Assembly (NCBI GenBank): GCA_938034415.1
Contig: CALHLE010000060.1
Location: 1-35,905 of the forward strand
Direction of reading: 5' to 3'
DNA from: an uncultured Anaerolineae bacterium
Lineage (GTDB): Bacteria; Chloroflexota; Anaerolineae; J036; Brachytrichaceae
DNA length: 35,905 bases
The position numbers and the translations under genes were made by a program. Below are positions 8,221 through 17,400 of this stretch, piece after piece. Positions within the stretch are counted from its first letter, which is position 1; each line of letters begins with the position of its first letter. The notes under the pieces are model-generated. The model worked only from the letters and a program-made list of their open reading frames with translations, ran no database searches and had not been told where the DNA came from.

Positions 8221-8889
8221 TCAAACCTCGTGCTTGTTGCCTTGCATCTCAGCGCCAACCGCTGCTTGCATCTCCATGCGCTTGCGATAGAGGTTGACGC
8301 GGTTGACGACGGCCTCGCTGCCAAACATCGCCCAAGTGGACAGCCCCAGCAACACGAATAACGGCGTAATGGCCAGCGCCACGACCATTAACAACCCAGC
8401 AACGGCCAGCAACGTCAACGTGAACAACGGACTCGCTCCCGCCACCAGCGCCGAATTCCGCAGGGCGACCCGCCAGCGCCGATCCTGTTGTTCCATGTAG
8501 AAGGCGCAGACGTAGAAGTTAATCGTCAGCCAGAAGAACGTAGCCGCGAGCCATGCGCCCTGCACCCACTGCGCCCACACTTCGCGGCCGAACGTCGCGC
8601 CATACCACCAAAAGTTGAAGACGAGCAGCGCCGTGACCACGAACGCAACGATCGCGTAGCGCCATGCCTTGCCAAAGTGTTCACGAAACGCGGCGAAATA
8701 GTGATCCCAGGACACCGCGTAGTCATTCGCGATTCGGTTGCACACCGCGTACAAGGCCAGCACCGCCGGCGGCCCGGGGATGATGACGATGAGGCACAGC
8801 AGCGTGAACACGTTCATCAGCACCAGGTTGAACATCTCGCCCCAGATGTCTTTGAACGTCTTCACAGCTACGCGGAAAGCGTCAATCAT
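8221..8889 (-). CDS. YesL-like (DUF624) multi-pass membrane protein
   Basis: A 222-residue integral membrane protein of unknown role. It shows about five to six hydrophobic segments: residues about 20-50 (containing the break PGPP), 78-98, 108-132, and a long pair around 150-190. The N-terminal IDAFRVAVKTFKDIWGEMF, a short amphipathic helix before the first membrane segment, and the overall length match DUF624/YesL proteins, which often sit beside sugar-uptake genes in Firmicutes. Here it is followed by the helicase-associated-like gene instead. A -10-like TACAAT lies 10 nt before the start, so the transcript may have almost no leader. Confidence 0.75.
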   Translation of the reverse strand: MIDAFRVAVKTFKDIWGEMFNLVLMNVFTLLCLIVIIPGPPAVLALYAVCNRIANDYAVSWDHYFAAFREHFGKAWRYAIVAFVVTALLVFNFWWYGATFGREVWAQWVQGAWLAATFFWLTINFYVCAFYMEQQDRRWRVALRNSALVAGASPLFTLTLLAVAGLLMVVALAITPLFVLLGLSTWAMFGSEAVVNRVNLYRKRMEMQAAVGAEMQGNKHEV

Positions 8890-8899
8890 GCTGCCGAGT

Positions 8900-8905
8900 A
8901 TTGTA
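8900..8905 (-). promoter_or_regulatory. -10-like box TACAAT for the YesL-like gene
   Basis: TACAAT on the minus strand ends 10 nt before ATG 8889. No convincing -35 is visible. Confidence 0.45.
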
Positions 8906-8934
8906 GCGGCGCGCGCAAATTGCGCGACCCGCGC

Positions 8935-11538
8935 TCACAGCACGCTCACCGGGTCCACATCCACGATGCAACCGCGCGGCACATCCAAATCGGCCAGCAG
9001 CTCGCGCGGCGCGAGCGTGCGCGCAAGCATCTGCCATCGGTAGCAGTTGTTGCGCCGAGGGAAATACGCCGGCGCCGGGCCGATCACGCCCAACTGATGG
9101 GGCGAACGGCGCACTTGGCGCGCCAGCAGCTCGCATGCCTGGCGCGCCGCGTCGTTGTCTGCATGTGCGTATTCAAAACGCACCAGCCGCACGAACGGCG
9201 GCAAGTTCAGCAGCCGGCGCTGCGCCAGCTCATACGCCACGAAGCCCTGCACATCGTGCCGGGCGGCGAACGTGATCGCCGGATGCTCCGGGTTGTAGGT
9301 CTGCACGATCACCCTGCCAGGCAACAAGCCCCGCCCCGCGCGGCCGGCCACCTGCAACAGCAAGTCGAAGACGCGCTCGCCGGCGCGAAAGTCCGGCAAA
9401 AACAGCCCCACGTCGGCCAGCACCACGCCCACCAGGGTCACCATCGGTAAATCGAGGCCCTTCGCGATCATCTGCGTGCCGACCAGCACATCGGCCTGGC
9501 GATTGACGAAGCGTTGCAGGATATGGTCGCCGCCGCCGCGCCCGGCCGAGTCGCGATCCCAGCGCAACACCCGCGCTTCGGGGAAGCGCTGCAAGACGGC
9601 TTGTTCCACCTTCTGCGTGCCGACGCCGATGAAGCGGATGCGCCGACTGCCGCAGGCCGGACAACGCGACGGCACCGGCGCGACGTGCCCGCACTGGTGG
9701 CACTTGAGATGAGGAGCCAGAGGGCGCGTAGGCGATATTTGATTGACCGCCTCCGCGTGATACGTGAGCGGCATATCATCGTTGGGGCAACGCGGCACAT
9801 GCCCGCAGTCGCGGCACAGCACGCTGGACGCGGCGCCGCGCCGGTTGAGGAAGAGAATGGCCTGCTCGCCGCGTCGCAGCGTCTCGGCCAACGCCTGCAT
9901 CAGCGCGCCGCTGAACATATCGAGGTTGCCGCCGCGCAACTCGGCGCGCATGTCAACCACCTGGACGGCCGGCAGGGGCTGGTAAGCGACGGCCTCGGTC
10001 TCCGGCTGCTGTGCAGCCGGCACGCCCAAGCGCGCCTGCTGATCGGCGATGCGACGCGTGTGGCCGCGCACCCGATTCGGCAATTCGAGCAGCCTCAGGC
10101 GACCCTCGCGGACCATCTGCCACGCTTCCAGCGCGGGCGTGGCGCTGCCGAAGATCAACGTTGCGCCGGTCAATTCGGCGTAGCGCGCAGCGACGCGCCG
10201 GGCATCGTAATAGGGCGGACTGTTCTGCTTGTAGGATGGGTCGTGCGCCTCGTCGAGCACGATCAGCCCGACTTGGGGCAGCGGCGCAAACAGCGCCGAG
10301 CGCGCGCCGACGACCACGCGCAGCTCACCGGCCCGGATGCGCCGCCAGGTATCGTAGCGCTCGCCGGGCTTAAGGCCGCTATGGATGAGCGCAACCTGGC
10401 CGGGGAAGCGCTCTAGGAAGCGCCGGGCGGTCTGCGGCGTGAGCGCAATCTCCGGCACCAGGATCAGCGCGCCGCGCCCCTGCCTGAGGACAGCTTCGGC
10501 CGCGCGCAGGTAGATCTCGGTCTTGCCGGAACCGGTCACGCCGCGCAGCAGAAACTGCGCGCCGGGTGAAACATCACTATTTCTCCGCTCTAGGTTCGCG
10601 ATGCTTGCCCGAATCGCGCGCCAGGCCTGCTCTTGATCCTCAGTGAGCGGCGGGGGCGACTTGGCCACGTAATCCACATCGGCCAATGGATCGCGCCACT
10701 GCTCTGCGTCACCGAGCGCGATATAGCCGCGCGCGGCCAACCAGCGCAAGTCCTCGCTCGTCGCGCCGGTCTCCGCAAAGATCCACTCCGCAGCGGCCAG
10801 GCCGCTGTGAGATTGTAGGTAGTTCAGCACAGCCGCGCGGCGCGCGCGCACCTCCGGCCTCAACTGCCGATTGGCCTGCAGGTTCGCCAGGGCCAAATCC
10901 AGGGTGTCGCTGCCGACGACGAGCTGCGCCAGCGTGGTACGCCTCGGCCGCGCCGGGGGCGGCTGTAACGTAGATGCGCGCGATACCAGGCCGGCTCTGA
11001 CCAGCGCCTTCAACGCGCGACGCCAGTCCGGGGCACCGCGCATCGCGCGTGCCAGCTTCGACTCAACCAGCGGGCCGCGCAAATACAACGCTTTGAGCAG
11101 CCGCGCGCGCGGGTCGGCTGCGCTCGCGCCCTCGCCGTCCAACCTGACAGCCCGCTCGCCCTGCTCCGTCAAGCGATACACGTAGGCGGATCGCGGCGTA
11201 AAGCCCGGCGGCGTCATGAGCGCGCAGCAGCGACCGAGCGGCGCGTAATATTCGGCGGCGATCCAACGCGCCAGCTCAAGCTGCGCCGAGTTCAAAGCCG
11301 GACGCTCGTCGAGCGCGGCGCGGATTGGCCTGAGTTCGGCTTCGGCGAGCGTAGGCGGGGCGCCCCATCCGACGACAATGCCACTCGTCAAGCGGCGCTG
11401 CAGTGGCACGACGACCGCTGAGCCGGTCGAAATCCGGCCGCGCAGACCTTCAGGGACGAGATATGCCAGCGGCTCAGCGATGGCCTGCGATAGGAGCGCG
11501 ACTAAGGCGACATGTCGCGAGGTAGATGTGTCTGCCAT
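8935..11538 (-). CDS. priA: Primosomal protein N', replication-restart helicase PriA
   Basis: DNA-dependent ATPase/helicase that reloads the replisome at stalled forks. Order: 3'-end-binding domain (about 1-110), two winged-helix-like segments (about 140-290), helicase core with Walker A GVTGSGKT at 333-340 and DEAH at 429-432, zinc-binding insert, and C-terminal helicase lobe. Its 867 residues exceed E. coli PriA (732), the excess lying before Walker A, as in Gram-positive-type PriA. In the zinc insert, cysteines occur at 575, 578, 584, 613, 616, 626 and 629, but the expected eighth (CPxC) is Asp587 (CPND). Asp can bind zinc, so loss of function is not implied. The stop lies 45 nt before the YesL-like start. 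Confidence 0.96.
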   Translation of the reverse strand: MADTSTSRHVALVALLSQAIAEPLAYLVPEGLRGRISTGSAVVVPLQRRLTSGIVVGWGAPPTLAEAELRPIRAALDERPALNSAQLELARWIAAEYYAPLGRCCALMTPPGFTPRSAYVYRLTEQGERAVRLDGEGASAADPRARLLKALYLRGPLVESKLARAMRGAPDWRRALKALVRAGLVSRASTLQPPPARPRRTTLAQLVVGSDTLDLALANLQANRQLRPEVRARRAAVLNYLQSHSGLAAAEWIFAETGATSEDLRWLAARGYIALGDAEQWRDPLADVDYVAKSPPPLTEDQEQAWRAIRASIANLERRNSDVSPGAQFLLRGVTGSGKTEIYLRAAEAVLRQGRGALILVPEIALTPQTARRFLERFPGQVALIHSGLKPGERYDTWRRIRAGELRVVVGARSALFAPLPQVGLIVLDEAHDPSYKQNSPPYYDARRVAARYAELTGATLIFGSATPALEAWQMVREGRLRLLELPNRVRGHTRRIADQQARLGVPAAQQPETEAVAYQPLPAVQVVDMRAELRGGNLDMFSGALMQALAETLRRGEQAILFLNRRGAASSVLCRDCGHVPRCPNDDMPLTYHAEAVNQISPTRPLAPHLKCHQCGHVAPVPSRCPACGSRRIRFIGVGTQKVEQAVLQRFPEARVLRWDRDSAGRGGGDHILQRFVNRQADVLVGTQMIAKGLDLPMVTLVGVVLADVGLFLPDFRAGERVFDLLLQVAGRAGRGLLPGRVIVQTYNPEHPAITFAARHDVQGFVAYELAQRRLLNLPPFVRLVRFEYAHADNDAARQACELLARQVRRSPHQLGVIGPAPAYFPRRNNCYRWQMLARTLAPRELLADLDVPRGCIVDVDPVSVL

Positions 11539-11548
11539 AGCCCGCGGC

Positions 11549-12616
11549 TCACTTGGCGCAACGAAAGCCCACGTCGCGATGCGAGCTGGTGGGATCGTCC
11601 TTGATGCGCCGGGTCACCCTCAGATCGCCGGGCGGGTTGGTGAAGCTGCCGCCGCGCATCACACGCTGATCGGCCTGCGGCGGGCCTTGCGGATTGTCGC
11701 TCTCGTTTTGCGCGTAGTAGTCGGGGCGATACCAATCGTTTACCCACTCCCACACGTTGCCGGCCATATCGTACGCACCGATTGGACTGCGATTGCCTAG
11801 GTAAAAGCCGACGGGCGCAGTGTCCTCGGGCGACGCAACGCGCGCCGGGTCAAAGTCGTTGCCCCAGGGGTAGCGGCGCCCGTCGTTGCCCCGGGCCGCG
11901 TATTCCCACTCGGCCTCGGTCGGCAGGCGCTTGCCCGCCCAGCGGCAATACTTGTCGGCGTCCCACCAGGACACGTAACGCACCGGATGATCGAAACGCG
12001 AACCGATGTTATCCACGCGCCACGTTTCGTCGAACGGCTTGCCGGCCATCTCAGCGCTGGTCTGATAGTTGGTCGCCTTGACGAACTCGCGGAACTCGCC
12101 GACGGTCACTTCGTAGCGGTCAATCTGATAGGCCGGCATGTTCACGATGCGCTCAGGTCGTTCATCTTCAGCGCCGGCGTTGCTCCCCATCAGAAACGCG
12201 CCGGCCGGCATTTGCAACATTGAGCCAAGCGGGCCATCTGCGCCGCGCACGGGGAGGATCGCCGGCTGCGAGCGCAACCGCCGCCCGGCGCGGTCGGTCG
12301 CCTGGACTTCAATTCGGAAGTCGCCGTTGGCCGCCGGCTGCCAGCCCAAGATGACGTTGACCTTCGTCGCGCCGTTGACGGGCTTCTCGGCGACGCGCTG
12401 GCCATCGGCAAACAACGCGACGCCGGTGATGCCGCTGGCGCTCGTAGCGTGCACGGCGAAGAAGAGCATACGACCGGCGCGGGCCGGTCGCAGCGCGCCG
12501 CCTTGAACCGCCGGCGACAGCATTTCGACGCCGGACGAGTCGACAGCCCGCGACGGCACCGGCGCGCAGGCCGAGGCTGCAATCAGCAGCAGCGCGACGG
12601 CGAGTGTCCTGCGCAT
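11549..12616 (-). CDS. SUMF1/FGE-like domain lipoprotein
   Basis: Predicted exported lipoprotein of 355 residues. MRRTLAVALLLIAASAC looks like a lipoprotein signal with Cys17 as the acylated residue. About residues 30-135 form an immunoglobulin-like beta domain (EVQATDRAGRRL). The rest is a formylglycine-generating-enzyme/SUMF1 domain with typical MPAGAFLMGS, LPTEAEWEYAARG, YPWGN, GNVWEWVNDW and RGGSF..DVGFRCAK. The copper-binding cysteines of true sulfatase-activating FGE, which follow RGGSF, are absent (RGGSFTNPPGD). It is therefore unlikely to make formylglycine and is probably a binding or other oxidase-like member. Start 12616 is preferred because TAGAAT ends 7 nt before it and the signal peptide begins there; in-frame ATGs at 12625 and 12664 are alternatives. 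Confidence 0.88.
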   Translation of the reverse strand: MRRTLAVALLLIAASACAPVPSRAVDSSGVEMLSPAVQGGALRPARAGRMLFFAVHATSASGITGVALFADGQRVAEKPVNGATKVNVILGWQPAANGDFRIEVQATDRAGRRLRSQPAILPVRGADGPLGSMLQMPAGAFLMGSNAGAEDERPERIVNMPAYQIDRYEVTVGEFREFVKATNYQTSAEMAGKPFDETWRVDNIGSRFDHPVRYVSWWDADKYCRWAGKRLPTEAEWEYAARGNDGRRYPWGNDFDPARVASPEDTAPVGFYLGNRSPIGAYDMAGNVWEWVNDWYRPDYYAQNESDNPQGPPQADQRVMRGGSFTNPPGDLRVTRRIKDDPTSSHRDVGFRCAK

Positions 12617-12623
12617 AGCGCGC

Positions 12624-12629
12624 ATTCTA
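12624..12629 (-). promoter_or_regulatory. -10-like box TAGAAT for the SUMF1-like lipoprotein
   Basis: TAGAAT on the minus strand ends 7 nt before ATG 12616, the spacing expected for leaderless transcription. No clear -35. Confidence 0.4.
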
Positions 12630-12684
12630 GCGGCCGGCGCCCCCTCTGGGGCAACACAGAACATCGCGCCGTGCGACCGTCTCT

Positions 12685-13728
12685 CTACAGCAAACTCGGC
12701 TGAGCCGGCGGCGCGTAGTCGAAGCCGAGGTGCTCGTAGGCGCGCTGCGTGGCGACGCGGCCGCGCGGCGTGCGGTCGAGAAACCCAAGCTGAAGCAGAT
12801 ACGGCTCAACCACATCCATGATCGTATCGCTCTCCTCGCTGATACTGGCCCCTAACGTCTCCAGGCCGACCGGCCCGCCGTTGAACTTCTCGATGATCGT
12901 CCGCAGGACGCGCCGGTCCAGGTCGTCCAAGCCAAGCGGATCTACTTCGAGCAAGTTCAGCGCCGTGCGGGCCAGTGGGGCGGTGATCCGGCCTTGGCCG
13001 TGCACCTGGGCATAGTCGCGCACGCGCTTGAGCAAGCGCAACGCCACGCGCGGCGTGCCGCGCGACCGGCGGGCCACTTCGGACAACGCGTCGGCATCTA
13101 TCGGCGTGTTGAGCAAACCGGCTGCGCGCGCCACGATTTTCTCGATGGCCTCGACGGGATAGAAGTCCACGCGCAACACGGCGCCGAAGCGCGCGCGCAG
13201 CGGCGCTGTCACCAGCGCCAGCCGGGTGGTCGCGCCGATGACCGTGATCGGCGGCAGCTTCAGGCGGACGCTGCGCGCGCTCGGGCCTTTGCCGATCACG
13301 ATGTCGATCGCGTAATCTTCCATGGCCGGATACAGCACCTCTTCGACAGCGCGGTTGAGACGATGGATCTCGTCAATGAACAAGATGTCGTTGGCGCGCA
13401 GGTTGGTAAGGATGGCGGCCAGGTCGCCGGCACGCTCGATGGCCGGGCCGCTGGTGACGCGCACCGTCGCGCCCATCTCATTGCCCACGACGTGGCTGAG
13501 CGTCGTCTTGCCAAGGCCCGGCGGTCCGTAGATGAGGATGTGATCCAGCGCGTCGCCCCGCGCCTTGGCCGCCTGGATCATCACGCGCAGGTTTTCGCGC
13601 ACCTTATCTTGGCCGATCAACTCGTCGAGCGTTTGCGGCCGCAGGGCACGATCAAGCGCGCCGTCGTCGCCGGGCAGATTGCTGCCGGAGACCATGCGCG
13701 GCTTTTCGGGCGGGCGGGCGTCAGCCAT
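12685..13728 (-). CDS. ruvB: Holliday junction branch-migration ATPase RuvB
   Basis: Hexameric AAA+ motor that drives branch migration with RuvA. Walker A GPPGLGKT lies at about residues 68-75 and Walker B DEIHR at about 119-123 (numbered from the start used here). Sensor GATTR, the arginine-finger region RARFG and the C-terminal winged helix ([18 protein letters not shown]) are all present. The 347 residues are normal length. Two tandem ATG codons (13731 and 13728) exist; 13728 is chosen because the TATAAT box then lies 8 nt upstream, as in the divergent yacP-like gene. No ruvA or ruvC is in the window. Confidence 0.97.
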   Translation of the reverse strand: MADARPPEKPRMVSGSNLPGDDGALDRALRPQTLDELIGQDKVRENLRVMIQAAKARGDALDHILIYGPPGLGKTTLSHVVGNEMGATVRVTSGPAIERAGDLAAILTNLRANDILFIDEIHRLNRAVEEVLYPAMEDYAIDIVIGKGPSARSVRLKLPPITVIGATTRLALVTAPLRARFGAVLRVDFYPVEAIEKIVARAAGLLNTPIDADALSEVARRSRGTPRVALRLLKRVRDYAQVHGQGRITAPLARTALNLLEVDPLGLDDLDRRVLRTIIEKFNGGPVGLETLGASISEESDTIMDVVEPYLLQLGFLDRTPRGRVATQRAYEHLGFDYAPPAQPSLL

Positions 13729-13736
13729 CATCGTGG

Positions 13737-13742
13737 ATTATA
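13737..13742 (-). promoter_or_regulatory. -10 box TATAAT for ruvB
   Basis: A consensus TATAAT on the minus strand ends 8 nt before ATG 13728. A TTGAGC lies 19 nt upstream as a possible weak -35. The spacing implies a leaderless mRNA. Confidence 0.6.
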
Positions 13743-13780
13743 GGACAAGCGTTCTATGGCTGCTCAATCGGCCTGCTCTT

Positions 13781-13786
13781 TATAAT
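13781..13786 (+). promoter_or_regulatory. -10 box TATAAT for the YacP-like gene
   Basis: A consensus TATAAT ends 8 nt before ATG 13795, again implying leaderless transcription. No convincing -35. It faces away from the ruvB box 38 bp away. Confidence 0.6.
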
Positions 13787-13794
13787 CATGAGCG

Positions 13795-14382
13795 ATGCCG
13801 TTGCTAATTGATGGCCACAACCTGATCGGTCACACCCCCGACCTGTCGCTCAGCGACCCGAACGACGAAGCGAAACTGATCGCCCGGTTAAAGACCTACA
13901 GCGCGCGCACCGGCAGGGAGATCACCGTCGTCTTCGACCCAGGCCCAGACAGCGTCTCGGCCGGCTTCGACTACAGCCGGTTTCGCGAGGGTCGGTTAGA
14001 AGTGATCTATGCGCAGGCATGGCAAAAGGCCGATGACGTCATCCGCGAGATCGTCGGAGAGGTCAAAGACCGGCGCGGGCTGATCGTCGTCACCTCGGAC
14101 GGCGCACTGGCGAACTTCACGCGGCAGTGCGGTGTGCGCGTGCGTTCGTCGGCAGCATTCGAACGCGAGATGCGGCAAACGCTGCTCGCAGCACCCGAAG
14201 AGGACGAGAAGCCGGCCGCCGGCGCGTCGGAGGTCAGCTTCTGGGCGGAGGTCTTCAAAGAGCCGGAGCCGGCGCCCAAGCTGCAGCCCGCTACACCTGC
14301 GCTCACCCCTCAAGAGCGCAAACGCCAGCGCCGCATGGCGCAGTTAAAGAAGCAAGTGCGCGGCGGCGGCCAACTGAGATAG
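13795..14382 (+). CDS. YacP-like NYN-domain protein, predicted endoribonuclease
   Basis: A 195-residue PIN-like NYN-domain protein of the YacP family, whose studied Bacillus member (Rae1) cleaves mRNA at the ribosome. MPLLIDGHNLIG at the N-terminus carries the acidic residue Asp6 and Asn9. VVFDPG (about 41-46) and VVTSDGALANF (about 99-109) supply further conserved acidic positions. The last 45 residues are a basic, Ala/Pro-rich tail (QERKRQRRMAQLKKQ) that could contact RNA. It is divergent from ruvB with 66 bp between starts and has a TATAAT 8 nt upstream. Confidence 0.85.
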   Translation: MPLLIDGHNLIGHTPDLSLSDPNDEAKLIARLKTYSARTGREITVVFDPGPDSVSAGFDYSRFREGRLEVIYAQAWQKADDVIREIVGEVKDRRGLIVVTSDGALANFTRQCGVRVRSSAAFEREMRQTLLAAPEEDEKPAAGASEVSFWAEVFKEPEPAPKLQPATPALTPQERKRQRRMAQLKKQVRGGGQLR

Positions 14383-14436
14383 ACCGCGCAGCGCAGCTTA
14401 CGCTCCCTGAAATTCCACTTGCATTTATCACGTTTT

Positions 14437-14447
14437 CATAATAACCT
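14437..14447 (+). promoter_or_regulatory. A/T-rich -10 region before the multidomain hydrolase gene
   Basis: CATAAT (14437-14442) and the overlapping TAACCT (14442-14447) lie in an unusually A/T-rich patch, 11 and 6 nt before GTG 14454. No ribosome binding site is seen, so a very short leader or none is likely. Confidence 0.4.
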
Positions 14448-14453
14448 AGACGC

Positions 14454-17400
14454 GTGCTTAAAAACTCGGCTTTGATCAATGCAGCCAACCGCGCAGCCGA
14501 GATGCTCAACTTGCCTGCCTTGCTCATCAAGGCGTTCATGGCGGTTGAGGGGGCAAACCCCAACTCACGCGACGGCGTGCTGCAAGTCACACCGGCAACG
14601 CGCCGAGGAGTAATTGCGCGCATCCCTCGCGCGCTCAAGCTCGCCGCGCTCAACCTAAGTGCTGCTTCCACATTGAGCGACGCGGCGCTCAACGATCGCT
14701 TCGGACAAGCCTTCGCCAACAAAGACCTGCTCGTTCAGACGCTCACCGGCGCGTGGTATATCAAGGAACAACTCGAGCGCTTTGAGGGGTATGTGGCGTT
14801 GGCCGGCCTAGCCTACAACGCCGGCCCGGCGCGCGCGCAACGCGAGGTTGAGCAAAAGTGGGGCGGCAGCCTGCTCAACGCCGCGCTGCAGTATCATAAG
14901 CGCATCGGGAAGGGCATCAACGAGGTCACCGTTCATCCCGGCATCCCTGCTGTGGACGCCGCCACAGGTGCAAAGTGGATCCGTTACCCGGTGACGGCGA
15001 ACGACACCCAGAAGGAAATCTTTCAATACCTGTACCTGCGCCAGGTGCCCAGGCGCAACTTTGGCTTGTTGGACTTCATATTTCGGCCGGCTCTCCTGGA
15101 GCGCACGCGCCTTTTCGATAACGACGCTCCGCCAGGCGAAGACCTCCCCGATCGCGCGCTCGCGATCCGCGACGGTCAATTTACGTTTATATCGCCGCCA
15201 TCTCCAACCATCATGTTCAGAACACACCCACTCTCACAACGCGACCCGCAGTGGAAGGACATTCCGCTCGGCTTCTCCCAAGGCCGGCACACTATCGGCT
15301 CATCCGGTTGCACGCTCACCGCGCTCACCATGTTGGCCAATGGGTTCGGCTTTCAAGAGACGCCGGCTACTTTGAACGATAAGTTGAAGGCGCTCGGCCC
15401 TAATCAAGGCTTCTTCGGCGCGTTGATCGCCTGGTTCGGTCTGCCGCGCGTCCTGCCAGGATTGAAGCTGAACAAGTTGATCGAATGTCGTCGCGTGCCT
15501 GCGCCCATGGACGAGATCAACGCCGCGCTGGACGCCGGCAAGCCGGTTGTGGCCGAGCTGGACATGTCGCCCAGCCCTGGCTTCCAAAACCACTGGGTTT
15601 TGATCTATGGGCGGCAGGGCAGCGACTATCTCATCCACGACCCATGGCCCTGGCCAACGGAGCAGAGCGCCCTGCTCACCCAGCGCTACGGCTTCGCCGG
15701 CTCGCCCGCTCAGATCATCACCTACTGCGTCTTCTACGACAACCCGAACTTCGTCCCGCCGGACGGCCAGACGCAACCCCAGGCGCCGAGCTTCGTGCTC
15801 GTGGTGAACGACATGCCGGACATCCATGCTGTCGGCGGCTTAGCCTTGCGCGACCAGGCCAGCGTAATAGGCTCGCGAATCCTACAACGTTTGCCGGCGG
15901 GCACAGCGCTCACGCCGTTAGAACCCGTCTCGTCGGTGCAGCAGAAGGTAGGCGTCTATAACCAATGGTTGAACGTTGTTGCCCCCGACGGCGCGCGCGG
16001 CTGGGTCGCGGCATGGTATGTGCATGCCCGTGAGGTTGGCGCGCCTAGAGCCGAGCCGCCGCCCGCCCGGCGCGGCGCTCCGCGCGAGTTGCCCGAGGAC
16101 AGCGCGGTTGAGCCGCCGCTGCGTGACAAGTGCTTCGTGCGCGCCAAGAAGACGCGCAAGCGCGTCGCGATCTACGAGACAAACAGGCGCGCGGTGATGT
16201 GCAATGCCAAAGGCGGGACGAAGCTCGAAGCGCTCGGCGAAGCCGCATCATTGGAGCGCAAACTGCGCGCCCAAAAGACGGCAAAGGCGTTCTGGATCAA
16301 GGTGCGCATCGGCAAGCGCATCGGCTACGTTCAGTCGCGCGACTTAGAGCCGGAGCTGATCGGCGCACCCAAGCCGCGTAAGCCACTCATCAGAAAGTCG
16401 CTCGACGAAGGCCCGATCGCGTGCACCGAGCCTGACGCGCGACCGACGCTGCGCGTGATCGCGCAGGCCGGGCTGCGCTTGCGTGACGCGCCCAGCCTAT
16501 CGGCCAACACCAAGATGGTGCTCACGTATGGCACGCTGGTGCTGCTGCGCGAACCGCCGGACGCGGCGCTGCCCAAGCTCGGCCATTCCGGCGAGTGGGT
16601 CGCGGTGTCCACGTTGAGCGGGGTGACCGGTTTTGTGGCGGCAGAGTGGATCGCGCTCGCCACGACGCCGCCGGACGCCTCAGAGGTGCGCGCGCAGGGA
16701 GTCGTCTTGGCCAGTATGACGGTGCCGCTGCGCGAACAACCGCTGGACGACGGCAGGAGCGAATGGCATGTGACGGCCGGCGCGCCGCTGCGCTTGCTCG
16801 ACTCTGCCGACTGGGGCCGAATCGGCGACGAGCATGCCTTCATCCCGGTTGAGTCGTACGCCTTCAAACGCGGCTACGTGCGCGGGTCACACGTGCGCGC
16901 GCCGGATTTCGCCGATCGCCGCGTGAAAGTCGAGGATGCGCCCTTGCCCTTCGGCATCTGCGCCTGGAACTATGGCCTGCACGACCCGTTCGACCGCGAC
17001 TTGTTCGCCGGCAGCGGCAAGACCGGCTGGGTGCTGTTCACCCATCGCGTTGTGAACGGCGAGGGCTACAACTACGAAGATTGGTCGCGCAGTGGCTATG
17101 GGGTGATCGCCCGGCTCAACAACGACTATGGCGGCAGCGGCACCATCCCCACGCCGGAGCATTACGATGCCTTCGCCGACCAGTGCCGGCGCTGGGTGTT
17201 GAACTCGCGCGGCAACCTCATCTGGGTGATCGGCAATGAGATGAATAACCCGCGCGAGTGGCCCAATCAAGACCCTTGGAACCCTGGAAACAACCTGGCC
17301 GACGCCATCACGCCGGAGCGCTACGCCGCTTGCTTCAACAAAGTGCGCGCCGCAATCAAAAGCGTGCAACCGCGGGCTATCGTTGTGCCCGGCGCCATTG

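Noticed and set aside
8488-9450. 320-residue plus-strand frame across the YesL-like and priA genes
   Set aside because: Spans two confident minus-strand genes and their gap; Arg/His/Gln-rich with no recognisable domain.
9514-10416. 300-residue plus-strand frame opposite priA
   Set aside because: PriA helicase motifs on the minus strand occupy this stretch; the frame has only low-complexity Arg/Ala/His sequence.
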